A stretch of DNA of 64,000 bases from Leptolyngbya sp. O-77 (GTDB lineage Bacteria; Cyanobacteriota; Cyanobacteriia; Elainellales; Elainellaceae), in assembly GCF_001548395.1 (NCBI RefSeq), contig NZ_AP017367.1, positions 1,897,001-1,961,000 on the forward strand. The letters are read 5' to 3'. The position numbers were made by a program, and so were the translations under genes. The notes beneath the pieces were generated by a model that worked only from the letters and a program-made list of their open reading frames with translations, had not been told where the DNA came from and did no database searches. Shown here piece after piece: positions 44,201 through 52,900 of this stretch. The stretch's first letter is position 1. Every line of letters starts with the position of its first letter.

Positions 44201-46105
44201 GCGATCGCGATCAGCAGAGGTCTCTGCCGCAGCCCGATGGTAAATCGCGGCTCCCTGCACTGCGGGAAGGTTGTCATAGAGCGATCGCCGCTGTCGAGCT
44301 TCATTACAACGACCTGCATTCTGCGCAATGCAACCTGGCCAGGGCTTCAGGGGTTCAAAACTAGCTGTGTCGTTTGGGAATGGGCCACCCCAACCTGCGG
44401 CATCCCCCAATTCTAGTCGCTGGCCGACGATAATCCGCATTCCCTCGTTGCGAGCGCGGCGTTCCCAATAGCCATCCAGACCCACGGCACTTTCGTCTTG
44501 CCCAACCCCAGGCGTATTGCCGACGAGTCGAGTTTCGGTAGTTGGAATCTGCTCCCCGATCAACCCAGGAATTGAGGTTGCTGGGTCGTCCTCACGTCCA
44601 CCGTAGGTTGGCTTGGGCCCATAGCGGTCATCAGCCCGATAGGAGTCGTCCACATAGGGCGGGTTTTCTTGGGGCGGCTGAATCAGTCGTCCCTGACCAT
44701 TGCGGTTGAGGGCTGTGCCTGCCCAGCCAGGGCGAGAAGCCGTGGGGTTTGCTACGCCCCGTGACGCGGAGCGGGCCTCCGTCTGCAAGATAACCGGGTC
44801 TAGCGCGTAGTCTACGGGTGCAGTTGACCCCAAGTTGACCGAGTGCGTCCCCGGGGTGAGGTTTGCGTTGCTGGGGTTAATCCCATAGCCCTCATACAGT
44901 TCAAACGTTGAGGTGTCTCCAGCAGTGCTGCTGTTGTTGTTCAATTTCGCAGCTAAAAATTGCCCCCTAAAATCGATTTGCCCCGCAGCGTTTTTGGTTT
45001 CCACCGTACTCACCTCTGAGGCATCGGCGCTGTAGAGGCACGAGAACCGAGAGCTAATCATGTAGCTCCGGAAACTACCGTTGCCAATGATGATGTTGCC
45101 CTCAGAGTGCATCGCGCCGTTCCAGTTAAACGCAGGACCAGGGAATATCTCGAGGTCGTTGCGGAACCAAGCTCCCCATTTATTGCCCTGCTCCACCGTG
45201 CGGTCTTGCTGAAACTCCAGCGCTGCCACAGGTCGGTTGGGCGTATTGGGCTGTACGTATACGTCAACCTGGAAGTTTTTCCGCAGCAGGGAGGTATTGT
45301 TGCCATCCGGTAGCCAGCCCCGTCCTACACCATCAGCAGTTGCAGCGACGGCTCCGGTAGAGCAAGCATTATTTTGGGAGCTGTTGTTGCTCAGCGGGCC
45401 GTTGCGAACCTCCTGGCGACTCGCCCGTCCTGGGTTTGTGCCGCTGCCGCGAATCGCGGTGTCGCTGGTATCTTGAATATTGGCCAGGTCGGTCTTGTAG
45501 AGAATCGAGTAGGCAACTGTGGCATCATTGGTGCCATCGCCATCGGTGTCGGTGGGATAGCGCCACGCATTGTCCACAATGCCGTCTCCGTCCAGGTCAA
45601 TGCGCGTTTCACCCGGCAGTGTGTAGGGGTCGAAGGTCGGGTTCGCCAGGCTAGAAGGATGGCGAGGGACGGTAACGGTCGTTCCAGGAACGGTTGTACC
45701 TGTGTTGAGCATCATGCCCAGCAGCCAGGTTTCCGACGGAATGCCGCTGGGGAAGCGGGGGTCGCGGCGGGGGTCAAACAGGTACTCTAGCTTTGCCTTG
45801 GCACGGTCAATCGTGGGCGTGGCAGCGTTGTAAACCACGCGCTGCTGCCGTTCCCCAATCGTCTGCACGGTGCGCGTGTAGGTGCGGTAGCCAATCGAGC
45901 CAACCGTCAACAGCACCACCAGCAACAGCAAAATAGTTGTTGGCAACACAAAGCCCGCCTTAGCTGAGGCGCGATTTAGGCTGAGCCAGTTGTGAAATAG
46001 CCAGAGGACACTGCGCCGAATGCCTCGCTGGATGCGCTGGGTGACGGCACGACTGACCTGATTCAAGCCGCTGTGGATGGCCCTGGTGAACTTGCGGGTT
46101 GACAT
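41201..46105 (-). CDS. hpsA: Hormogonium polysaccharide biosynthesis protein HpsA
   Basis: This very large product (1634 aa) has a basic cytoplasmic start, one membrane helix (AGFVLPTTILLLLVVLLTVGSIGY, about 51-74) and the conserved block PTIDRAKAKLEYLFDPRRDPR directly after it. The rest is a large extracytoplasmic region rich in Asn, Thr, Gly and Pro, with Cys residues scattered to the end (NRRSCPA). This matches HpsA, the first gene of the hps locus that supports hormogonium polysaccharide export and motility. The N-terminal GFVLPTTILLL resembles a prepilin-like leader. A strong GAGGAAGG ribosome-binding site precedes ATG 46105. The gene leads the run hpsA-hpsB-hpsC-pseudopilin. Confidence 0.92.
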   Translation of the reverse strand: MSTRKFTRAIHSGLNQVSRAVTQRIQRGIRRSVLWLFHNWLSLNRASAKAGFVLPTTILLLLVVLLTVGSIGYRTYTRTVQTIGERQQRVVYNAATPTIDRAKAKLEYLFDPRRDPRFPSGIPSETWLLGMMLNTGTTVPGTTVTVPRHPSSLANPTFDPYTLPGETRIDLDGDGIVDNAWRYPTDTDGDGTNDATVAYSILYKTDLANIQDTSDTAIRGSGTNPGRASRQEVRNGPLSNNSSQNNACSTGAVAATADGVGRGWLPDGNNTSLLRKNFQVDVYVQPNTPNRPVAALEFQQDRTVEQGNKWGAWFRNDLEIFPGPAFNWNGAMHSEGNIIIGNGSFRSYMISSRFSCLYSADASEVSTVETKNAAGQIDFRGQFLAAKLNNNSSTAGDTSTFELYEGYGINPSNANLTPGTHSVNLGSTAPVDYALDPVILQTEARSASRGVANPTASRPGWAGTALNRNGQGRLIQPPQENPPYVDDSYRADDRYGPKPTYGGREDDPATSIPGLIGEQIPTTETRLVGNTPGVGQDESAVGLDGYWERRARNEGMRIIVGQRLELGDAAGWGGPFPNDTASFEPLKPWPGCIAQNAGRCNEARQRRSLYDNLPAVQGAAIYHRAAAETSADRDRPAACLALTVHPGTAGTLDRSATFENLALNLESGFSAPYDTPGSVISDFLRGRGTNGWEYNLPPANAFSALNTPTMLALQNLANFAGDPRGGAPSFTPVQDQQVHPYPWFSMWGDFSILRRVIARMAAGTSFANLSPADKSTLYTSACTMGMLAYQLDYLEKFDPNAAGVPLGNAYATQADEDTAFTNPALSAQFYAGLRGVIRALDRGVSPFGPLSAANSNDFIIMVKDRGNLDRPRSPETVIALMQQWRDQIVASGTPYSFPNGGGTLTADQMNDYIRLAQMIISKEQVARDRQWGFFGYDNLGDANVAYATRTPATAVQVAGFYGDGKTCRQMWENSGVGSGDPIKYLCSNRPFYPALYNLFPAPREEQPGTGAHPDAAGTLASGGGRAARDHADAANDAYLLARNASVIYQPVRPEAVRLLPRPPATWVLPFENLTAAPAGSTAESTPNNNRDTLIKVCITDNCSRYSLGGNPTNGTFRRVGFKDAALMNGRELLSVRVLDVNLDLLRRAGNGLTGDRWLPAAGIVYAFREDAVSEATIVRPSPADWPSCNTEESLRTEATCRMNTGDVSAFGSTDPPLNESNFVTPKPVDYYPDPDRRPNGFRLKNGSRLDRPGDNGRGLSFISDNPVYIQGNFNLHQNAAGTELQEFTTLLTYDGQQRYANFHSRTLAQIDTNFARAGDLWRPSEVLADAITILSDNSCDGSMQDVFLTVGVAQTATLADARNGDARYGCQGNGNRTTYLNFSRPSDAGNASAPFQTGTTDPAPNTRDVVRDQNGNPTARWMRTNYADSMFRTLTTATLKPQEGDSPIIVGRNGVPRLPRIAASSNSRNYTGAYYPITSDRPLIPALPNTRVNSIIISGLVPSRANQSYGGLHNFPRFNEDWTNNSPLFISGSLLQLSFSQQATGPYDQDAWEVGTDPVVNEAIRYYVPPLRRWGYDVGLQLAPAGPIAQRFVTVRSIRSEFYSEPPANDPYIRQLCNAIQGALPPANRRSCPA

Positions 46106-46852
46106 AGCTGCCTTCCTCTTACCTTCCTTGTGGGACGGGTTGGTAGATAAACGTTGGGATTCATGAAACGAGATTGACTGCGCCTAAAGCCGAGGACGAC
46201 AGGAACAGAGACACTGCCGTGGAGAAATCGGATGAGGGAAGCCATTCAGGGAAATACTCTGAAGGGGACACACGCTCTAGGAAGCGCTGACGCCGACTCC
46301 AGGAACACGCTGGACGCTGAGAAAAGCTGGCTGGGCGATCGCCCTTGACCACACTCCAAGCCCAAAGCGGTAGCTTAGAAAACAACTCAAGAAACCACAG
46401 TGTTAACAATTGAACCGCGCAAAATCAACAGGGAAAACACGAAAATTTGCCAACGCGAACCCGAATGAGCATCAGTACAGATCTCTAAAGCCAGTTATGA
46501 ATAACACCAGGCATCAGTGATATCAGAGTTTAATATATCAAATCGACAGTGTTAAGGAATGTGGCCGCAGAAACCTCCAAACTTGTTTGGGCAGCTTGCA
46601 CAAGCCAATTGCACAAGCCAATTGCACAACCAAGCTGCATAAGTAGAGCTTGTTTTGGGCTTTAGGGGACAACGACAGAACTAGTTTCAAACTTCTTTTG
46701 AAAATGCCAAGACACCAAATGCAGGTCGCGCAATTTCCCTCTCACAAAGGTTTGGGACTGCATTCGATTTAGCTTGGCAAGCAAAAGAGTACCCTCCTAA
46801 GGGTAAAAAACGATCAGTCTGGGGAGGAAAACTTGAGAGCAGACCCGTTTCG
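46106..46852. other. Intergenic region upstream of hpsA
   Basis: These 747 bases contain no gene I can support. They should carry the hpsA promoter on the minus strand (near 46130-46500) and the 3' flank of the flavoprotein gene. The stretch 46591-46638 holds tandem GCACAAGCCAATT units (46598 and 46611) flanked by GCAGCTTG and CAAGCTGC, an inverted repeat that could form a cruciform. The region is AT-richer than the flanking genes. Confidence 0.5.
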
Positions 46853-48991
46853 CTATGACCCTGGCTCTACTGGCGTTTTGAGGGAAAGCGGAAAGGCACT
46901 GGATGAGAACGGAGTCGCAGCAGAGGGCGGCAGGGGTTGACCCATCCCATAGGTCAGCGCGTAGCTGCGAGAGAGGAGCCACAGCCACAGCGACGGATAT
47001 CGCGGCTCTAGCCAGGGCTGGATCTGGCGGGCAAACCCTGGTAGCCATTGAAATAGCCAGCTCAGGAGGGCGGCGAGGGTAAAGCTGAGATAGCTGCCAA
47101 CCCAGCGCAGCAGGTCTGCTGGACCTGCCAGTTCCCAAATCCAGAGCAAGAGTGCAGGATTGGTACGAGCTGCTTTGAGGGCCATGCGGTTAAACGGCAC
47201 CCAGCCGGCGCGGTCTTTAATAAAGCGATCGCTCACCTCAGGATCTTCACCCGCCAAAATGCCAAAGAAAGTGTTAAGCATGGCGTTGACCCGCTGCGGT
47301 GCAATCCATTTCCCTGTGGGCACCATCATGCCTTTAGAAAATAGCCAGGTGACGGCGATGTTGCTCTGGAAGGCGCGGATTTGCTCCAGGTGGCGGGCCT
47401 GCAATAGGTCGTGGCGCAGGGCAGTGCTGAGCAAATCCGTTAGCCGGGGCAAGTTTCGCACCAGGGAGCCAAACCCTGTGAACACTAGCGGCGACTGGAG
47501 CGACGCGGCATCGCCAATGGCAATCAGGCGGTCAAAGGCCACGCGGCGATCGCTCTTGATCCCGCTGAAGTGGCCTGGAATGTACCCAAAGGTCGCCTTG
47601 CGCCAAGTCAGCTTATCTAAATCACAGCGGCGATACTCTGGCAAGATGGTGAAGAAATCCTCATACATTTCCAGCAGAGAGCCAGGATTCTCTGGATGCA
47701 CCTGATGGTAGTGGAACAGGTAAAACGTCAGCTCCTCCCCACGACCCGGAAACAATTCCCAAATCAACTGCCGCCCGCGGGAAATGTCGCCGTGGCTAAA
47801 CAGCACATCGCCATAGCGGGCATCCCATACGCCTGGTTCAAAGCCACGCTCGACCACTGCGCCTACGGTGGGACACACGCTGTCAAACGTGCGATCGCCA
47901 TTCAGTTGCCACGCGATGGGGGAAGCCGTGCCCATTGCGTCCACCAGCAGCCGCCCAGTTGCCGTGCGGGATGTGCCCGTTGGCAACTGCTTTGCATAAA
48001 CCGTCACGCCACCAGGCGCAACGTCCACCCGCTCAAACTCGGTTTCGTCCCAAATTTCGCCGCCTGCTGCCCGCAGTTTGTCGCCACAGATTTTCAGCAG
48101 CTTTTCTGCATCAATGCCCACATTTAAGACCGTCGGCGTGTGCAGCACCGGCGCTTTTGCCTGGGGCGGATTGTTGGCATCAAAGAACTTGCTGAAGCCG
48201 TCTATGTACTCCCGCGCAATTACGCTCTCAAACTCCGCAGGTGTGAACAGTTCCAGGTCGATCAGGCTTTGAAACTCGGCCCGCGAAATATTCCACTCGC
48301 GGTTCATCCGGCCAAAGGGCAGCCGCTCGATCAGCAGCACCCGATAGCCGCGTCGCGCCATCACTGCCGCGTGAATAATGCCCAGCGCTCCGCCAATGTA
48401 AATCAGGTCGTAGGCAGGTTGCGTCCCTGTATCTTCGACCGCTTCGACTGCTTCGACCGCAAACACAACCTGCTTGGGCTGCTGGGGATTTCTCACGCTC
48501 TCGCGCCAGCGCTGCTCCCACCAGTAGACCCGGTTCAAGTCATACTCCCCATTCGGAATGCGCTGAAAATATTTCACCGTCTGGGGGTAATGGGGCGCTA
48601 GGGCCTCAAAGATAGATTGATGAGACAGGTCAACCTGAGGCGGCGCGGGGTAGCGCTGGGGAAACTGGGCCCGGAGCGCCTGGGTCAACTGCTGTAAAAC
48701 AGCTTTCTCACCAGGAAAGGGGCGATCGCCCCAGCGAAACACCTTAAGATACGTTGTACGCTGCACCGACCAGACAAACCCAGACAGCACTGGCGCGTCG
48801 AGGAAGTTATCTCCCAAGTTGCCACTGGAACCACTTCTGGCGACAGTTTCGGCTGTGATCAGGAACCCATCGGGGGTAGAAATGGTGTTGCCAACGGCGG
48901 GCTGAAACTGGTGCTGAAGCCAGCGACGCACAGCATCCAGGTCAGGCGTAGGCACCTCTAAATAAAGTAGCTCTGTTAAAGAATCTTTCAT
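46853..48991 (-). CDS. CruA/CruP-type lycopene cyclase family flavoprotein
   Basis: The product (712 aa from ATG 48991, MKDSLTELLYLEVPTPD) has an N-terminal extension. A Rossmann FAD-binding site follows (YDLIYIGGALGIIHAAVMARRGYRVLLIERLPFGRMNREWNISR region), then GRLLVDAMGTASP, the FAD-contacting IAIGDAASLQSPLVFTGFGS, and hydrophobic segments near the C-terminus (LSFTLAALLSWLFQWLPGF). This is the CruA/CruP family of cyanobacterial and green sulfur bacterial lycopene cyclases; CruP is the closer fit by memory, but I leave the symbol blank. In cyanobacteria CruP has been linked to protection of photosynthesis under stress. Generic FAD-dependent oxidoreductase is the fallback call. Confidence 0.75.
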   Translation of the reverse strand: MKDSLTELLYLEVPTPDLDAVRRWLQHQFQPAVGNTISTPDGFLITAETVARSGSSGNLGDNFLDAPVLSGFVWSVQRTTYLKVFRWGDRPFPGEKAVLQQLTQALRAQFPQRYPAPPQVDLSHQSIFEALAPHYPQTVKYFQRIPNGEYDLNRVYWWEQRWRESVRNPQQPKQVVFAVEAVEAVEDTGTQPAYDLIYIGGALGIIHAAVMARRGYRVLLIERLPFGRMNREWNISRAEFQSLIDLELFTPAEFESVIAREYIDGFSKFFDANNPPQAKAPVLHTPTVLNVGIDAEKLLKICGDKLRAAGGEIWDETEFERVDVAPGGVTVYAKQLPTGTSRTATGRLLVDAMGTASPIAWQLNGDRTFDSVCPTVGAVVERGFEPGVWDARYGDVLFSHGDISRGRQLIWELFPGRGEELTFYLFHYHQVHPENPGSLLEMYEDFFTILPEYRRCDLDKLTWRKATFGYIPGHFSGIKSDRRVAFDRLIAIGDAASLQSPLVFTGFGSLVRNLPRLTDLLSTALRHDLLQARHLEQIRAFQSNIAVTWLFSKGMMVPTGKWIAPQRVNAMLNTFFGILAGEDPEVSDRFIKDRAGWVPFNRMALKAARTNPALLLWIWELAGPADLLRWVGSYLSFTLAALLSWLFQWLPGFARQIQPWLEPRYPSLWLWLLSRSYALTYGMGQPLPPSAATPFSSSAFPLSLKTPVEPGS

Positions 48992-49012
48992 CCGATGACG
49001 TTGATAACGGCT

Positions 49013-49076
49013 GGCGAATTCACTGGGCAAGCTCACTGGGCAAGCTTACTGGGCGAATTCACTGGGCAAGTTCATT
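49013..49076. repeat. 13-bp minisatellite upstream of the flavoprotein gene
   Basis: There are five units of about 13 bases (consensus GGGCRARYTYACT), starting at 49013, 49025, 49038, 49051 and 49064. They lie directly upstream of the preferred flavoprotein start and overlap the in-frame upstream ATG (49036), which argues against the longer N-terminus. Confidence 0.75.
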
Positions 49077-49291
49077 AAGGAGGCAGAGTTGACAGAATTG
49101 AAAATTGCGCTACACTTCACCAATACAATCAGAACGCTTGAAGAAAGTTTAAGACTTCTCATTTTACCTTCTGACCTGCCAGCCATTTAAGGCTTCACGT
49201 CATAAGGCTTCTAAGCTCTGAGAACCTCAAGTCTGAGAACCTCAAGCCTGAGAGCGTGCCTTGTGATTACCTGGGGCATTTCTGCCTGACT

Positions 49292-49525
49292 ATGAATTAT
49301 CCCATTCCGAGTAGTTCTCAAGAAGTCGTTGCCCTCCGCCAGCAGCCTGTAGACGATGAGCTGGTGGCAGCGGCGATCGCCGGAGTCATCTACGTCGCGC
49401 GATCGCAAGGACAAACGCTGGAAGATCTCACTGCCGAGGTCATGGCAGACGATCGACTGCTGGATACCGATTTGCGGCGCTGGCTCAGCGATATCGTGTC
49501 GCAGGCGTGGGATCAGCTTGCCTAG
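49292..49525 (+). CDS. Small conserved acidic protein (77 aa), function unknown
   Basis: The start is ATG 49292 (MNYPIPSSSQEVVALRQQPV). The product is acidic with two helices (DDELVAAAIAGVIYVARSQG and LRRWLSDIVSQAWDQLA) and looks like a conserved cyanobacterial small protein. I know no function. It lies between the divergent flavoprotein gene and the dps gene. An upstream ATG (49256) adds 12 residues that look non-conserved. Confidence 0.6.
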   Translation: MNYPIPSSSQEVVALRQQPVDDELVAAAIAGVIYVARSQGQTLEDLTAEVMADDRLLDTDLRRWLSDIVSQAWDQLA

Positions 49526-49575
49526 CGCCCAGAGGTGCTTCGTCTATCGTCCCTGCGCTTTAAGGAATAACCGTT

Positions 49576-49677
49576 CTGTTTTACAGAGCCACTTTGTTTC
49601 ACAGGCTGTTTACAAGTTCTGTTTGTAACACCTGTTTGTAACAGCATCCCGTTTGTAGCAACATTCTGTTTGTAACC
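49576..49677. repeat. Seven-copy TGTTTGTAAC-type direct repeat array upstream of dps
   Basis: Degenerate copies of CTGTTTGTAACA begin at about 49576, 49593, 49606, 49619, 49632, 49650 and 49666, spaced 13-18 bases. Four are near-perfect. They fill the intergenic region before dps. The last copy overlaps a possible -35 (TTGTAA, 49670) of the dps promoter, whose -10 could be TATGCT (49691). This may be an operator array or a minisatellite. Confidence 0.7.
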
Positions 49678-49729
49678 AGAGGGAATACGCTATGCTGAGT
49701 GCTTGAACCTCTAGCCAGGATGCAGGCTC

Positions 49730-50329
49730 ATGGGCAGCAACGGTCGCAGCACAAACGGCAAAAGCCAACCGCTCTACGCAACCCGGATTGATCTTTCCTC
49801 CGAAATTCGCACAAAAGTCATTGCTATTTTGAATCACTCCCTTGCTTCCACACTGGATTTGAAAACCCAGGTCAAGCAGGCTCATTGGAACGTCAAGGGA
49901 TTGCAGTTCTACCAACTGCACGAGCTATTCGACGAGATGGCGTCCGAGCTAGAAGAGTACGTGGACATGGTGGCAGAGCGCGTCACGGCGCTGGGCGGGC
50001 TAGCCGTTGGCACTGCTCGCACTGCGGCAGCCCAGTCTATTCTGCCAGAGTATCCCTTCGACATTTTAGATGGCAAAGATCATGTCATCGCGTTGGCAGA
50101 GCGCTATGCTGCCTACGGAAAGCTGGTGCGCGAATCCATCGACGCGACCGATGATCTGGGCGATGCCGATACGGCTGACCTCTACACCGAGATTTCGCGG
50201 GATATCGACAAGCGCCTCTGGTTCTTGGAAGCCCACCTGCAAACTGCGGTCGAGGAGGTCGTGTCTGCTACCGCCGCGTCTGAAGTGGCGGAACCCAAAG
50301 CCAAGAAAACGGCGAAAGGGGCAAAGTAA
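49730..50329 (+). CDS. dps: Dps-family ferritin (DNA protection during starvation)
   Basis: The 199-residue product has the Dps ferroxidase residues at the dimer interface. His52 lies in KQAHWNVKG and His64 and Asp68 in YQLHELFDEM; Asp79 and Glu83 follow in EYVDMVAERV. Dps forms a 12-subunit cage that oxidises and stores iron using peroxide, and it often binds DNA. The C-terminal tail is basic (AKKTAKGAK), suggesting DNA contact. A repeat array and a possible TATGCT -10 box lie upstream. Transcription is convergent with lysS. Confidence 0.95.
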   Translation: MGSNGRSTNGKSQPLYATRIDLSSEIRTKVIAILNHSLASTLDLKTQVKQAHWNVKGLQFYQLHELFDEMASELEEYVDMVAERVTALGGLAVGTARTAAAQSILPEYPFDILDGKDHVIALAERYAAYGKLVRESIDATDDLGDADTADLYTEISRDIDKRLWFLEAHLQTAVEEVVSATAASEVAEPKAKKTAKGAK

Positions 50330-50422
50330 GCGGCGGTTCAGGGGGGGGACTAACTTGCCCAAGTTTTGCAATGACGCATTGGCAAGGGTCGGAAGAATGG
50401 TGCGGGCTGCCCCATCCCTCCA

Positions 50423-51931
50423 CTATTCCTCTTTTGCCTCTGGCTTCAGCAGCGGGAAGGCAATCACATCCCGGATGCTGGCAGAATCGGTCAGCAGCAT
50501 AACCAGGCGGTCTATACCTGTGCCCATGCCCATCGTGGGCGGCAGCCCATATTCCAGCGCCATCAGAAAGTCTTCGTCTACGCCGTGGGCCTCCAGATCG
50601 CCTGCGGCTTTGCGGGCTGCCTGGGCTTCGAGGCGCTGCCGCTGGTCGATCGGGTCGGTCAACTCAGAATACCCGTTCGCTGTTTCGCGCCCCACGATGA
50701 ATAGCTCGAATCGCTCCACCAGTCCGGGCTTGCTGCGGTGGGCTTTGGCTAGCGGCGAATTTTCGACCGGGTAATCGGTTACGAACGTCGGCTGAATCAA
50801 GGTCGCCTCTACTTTTTGCTCGAAGGCTTCGACGAGCAAGCGACCGATCGAGTCGCACTTGTCGAGGTCTTTGAGTCCGGCGGCGATCGCCCCTTCTTTT
50901 GCCTCCTCCAGCGTGGTGAACTGGGTAAAATCTAGCCCGGTATGTTCCTGCACCAGGTCATGCATCGTGACTCTGCGCCAGGGTGGAGTCAGGTCGATTT
51001 CCTGTCCCTGGTAGGTAATTTTCAGGTCATCGAGAACTGACTTGGCAGCAGCGACGATCATTTCTTCTGTTAGCGTCATCATCTGCTCATAGTCGCCGTA
51101 GGCCTGATAAACCTCGATGGAGGTAAATTCTGGATTGTGGCGCGTCGAAACGCCCTCATTGCGAAAGATGCGCCCAATTTCAAACACCTTCTCAAAGCCA
51201 CCCACCACCAGCCGCTTTAGGTGCAGCTCGGTGGCGATGCGGAGATACAAATCCATCTCCAGCGTGTTGTGATACGTGATGAACGGACGGGCCTCGGCTC
51301 CGCCTGCCTCCGATTGCAGGACAGGTGTTTCGATTTCGATAAAGCCCCGGTCAGTCAGGAATCGGCGGATAGCGGTCGTGATGAGCGATCGCCGTCGGAA
51401 GGTCTCTCGCACCTCTGGATTCACAATCAAGTCCACATAGCGCTGGCGATAGCGCTTTTCCACATCCGTCAGCCCGTGCCACTTGTCGGGCAGGGGTTGC
51501 AGCGACTTGGTGAGGATGGAATAGCGCTGCACGTTAACTGACAATTCGCCCTTCTCAGTTCGCTTAACAGTGCCCGTTGCACCCAGGATATCGCCTACGT
51601 CCGTCAAAGTCTTTAGATGGTCAAACGCCTGCGGGTCGATGTCTGCCATGCCCGCTTCGACCGTTTTTTTGTCCAGATAAAGCTGGATCGTGCCCGTTTC
51701 GTCTTGCAGCGTAAAGAAAGCCAGCTTGCCAAAGACGCGACGATTCATGACGCGCCCCGCCACTGACACATTCACTTCAACCGCTTCCCCCGCTGCCAGA
51801 TCAGCATACTTTTCCTGCAACTCAGCGGCGTGGTGCGTCACATCCCAGCGATAGCCATAGGGATTGAAGCCCAGGGTGCGGAGTTGGTTGGCTTTTTCGA
51901 GGCGGGCAGCGCGGAGATCGTCGGACGACAT
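50423..51931 (-). CDS. lysS: Lysyl-tRNA synthetase (class II)
   Basis: The 502-residue enzyme has an OB-fold anticodon domain (VSVAGRVMNRRVFGKLAFFT), motif 1 region (RRRSLITTAIRRFLTDRGF), motif 2 (FRNEGVSTRHNPEFTSIEVY) and motif 3 (GMGTGIDRLVMLLTD). It charges tRNA-Lys. The start is ATG 51931 (MSSDDLRAARLEK). Length and domain order are standard. It is transcribed opposite to dps. A 64-bp gap separates its start from the end of the permease gene, which runs on the same strand. Confidence 0.97.
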   Translation of the reverse strand: MSSDDLRAARLEKANQLRTLGFNPYGYRWDVTHHAAELQEKYADLAAGEAVEVNVSVAGRVMNRRVFGKLAFFTLQDETGTIQLYLDKKTVEAGMADIDPQAFDHLKTLTDVGDILGATGTVKRTEKGELSVNVQRYSILTKSLQPLPDKWHGLTDVEKRYRQRYVDLIVNPEVRETFRRRSLITTAIRRFLTDRGFIEIETPVLQSEAGGAEARPFITYHNTLEMDLYLRIATELHLKRLVVGGFEKVFEIGRIFRNEGVSTRHNPEFTSIEVYQAYGDYEQMMTLTEEMIVAAAKSVLDDLKITYQGQEIDLTPPWRRVTMHDLVQEHTGLDFTQFTTLEEAKEGAIAAGLKDLDKCDSIGRLLVEAFEQKVEATLIQPTFVTDYPVENSPLAKAHRSKPGLVERFELFIVGRETANGYSELTDPIDQRQRLEAQAARKAAGDLEAHGVDEDFLMALEYGLPPTMGMGTGIDRLVMLLTDSASIRDVIAFPLLKPEAKEE

Positions 51932-51995
51932 TAGGAGATGTAGGGGTTAGGAGGTTAGGAAAGAATTTAGGATGTGGCGTTTGGGTTTCTAGACG

Positions 51996-52822
51996 CTAGT
52001 CTCGCTGGTGGGAGAATTGGTATGCGCCGATGGCGGAGAGGGCGATCGCCACTGTCAGCAACACCGGAATACTGTACCAGGGAAACTGGCTCAGCGGCAG
52101 ATAGGCGGCGGCGCGGAGTCCAGTGCTGGTGTAGGTCAGCGGCAGCAGATAGACGATGAGTTTGAGAATAGCAGGCAGAGTCTGCGGATCAAAAAAAGTC
52201 GCGCCCAGAAACGACATGGGCACAATCAGGAAGTTGTTTAACAGACCCACGCCTTCTAGAGATTTCACGTTCAGCCCGACGATCACGCCCAGCCCAGAAA
52301 ACACGGCACAGTTCAGCACCAGCACCAGCAAAAACAGCGGGCTGATGAAACCCAGATTGCGGGTAAACAGCAGCGCGATCAGAATCACCGAGGCGGAGGT
52401 CATCAGCCCGCGCAGCACGCCCGCCATCATCTTGCCCAGAAACAGCGCCAGCGGATGCACCGGGCAGCAGCAGGATTTTCCTCAAACGTCTTGGTGTAAA
52501 GCCGTTCGCCGCAGATGGAAAACGTCGTGCCGCCGAAGCTAATGGTCATCGACGACAGCGCCACCATCCCCGGCAGGATGAAGTCCAGATAGCTGTTGCC
52601 AACGGGCGGCTTCATCGCTGAATCAAGTGCGCTGCCCAGCCCCAGCCCAAAGGCGAGGATGTAGATTAGCGGGGAAACCAGACCCGATGCAGCAACCTGG
52701 GCAATCCGGACTCGCAGATCGAGCCAGTCGCCCCAAAAGACAGTGAGTGCATCTTGCAGGATATTGCTTGCAAGAGACGTTTTGCGAATTTGCCCAAATT
52801 CCAAAGAGGGTTGCGCGGTCAC
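51996..52822 (-). pseudogene. ABC-2 type transporter permease, frameshifted twice
   Basis: From GTG 52822 the product shows the ABC-2 permease pattern (ALTVFWGDWLDLRVRIAQVA, SPLIYILAFGLGLGSAL, FILPGMVALSSMTISFGGTTF). The frame then breaks at FEEN. One extra base lies in TTTT (52476-52479) and one in GGG (52462-52464), plus-strand coordinates. Removing both gives FEEILLLPVHPLALFLGKMM and continues in one frame to FSHQRD; the corrected length is 825 bases (274 aa). About six membrane helices result. No ATPase gene is adjacent. The likely substrate class (drug or polysaccharide export) cannot be read from the permease. Confidence 0.85.
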
Positions 52823-52900
52823 GGCTGCGTGGGTGAATGCTACCCCTAAATTTTACATTTCTTAGGACTTCTTAGTCTGACTTTGGGTTTTGGATTAGCG

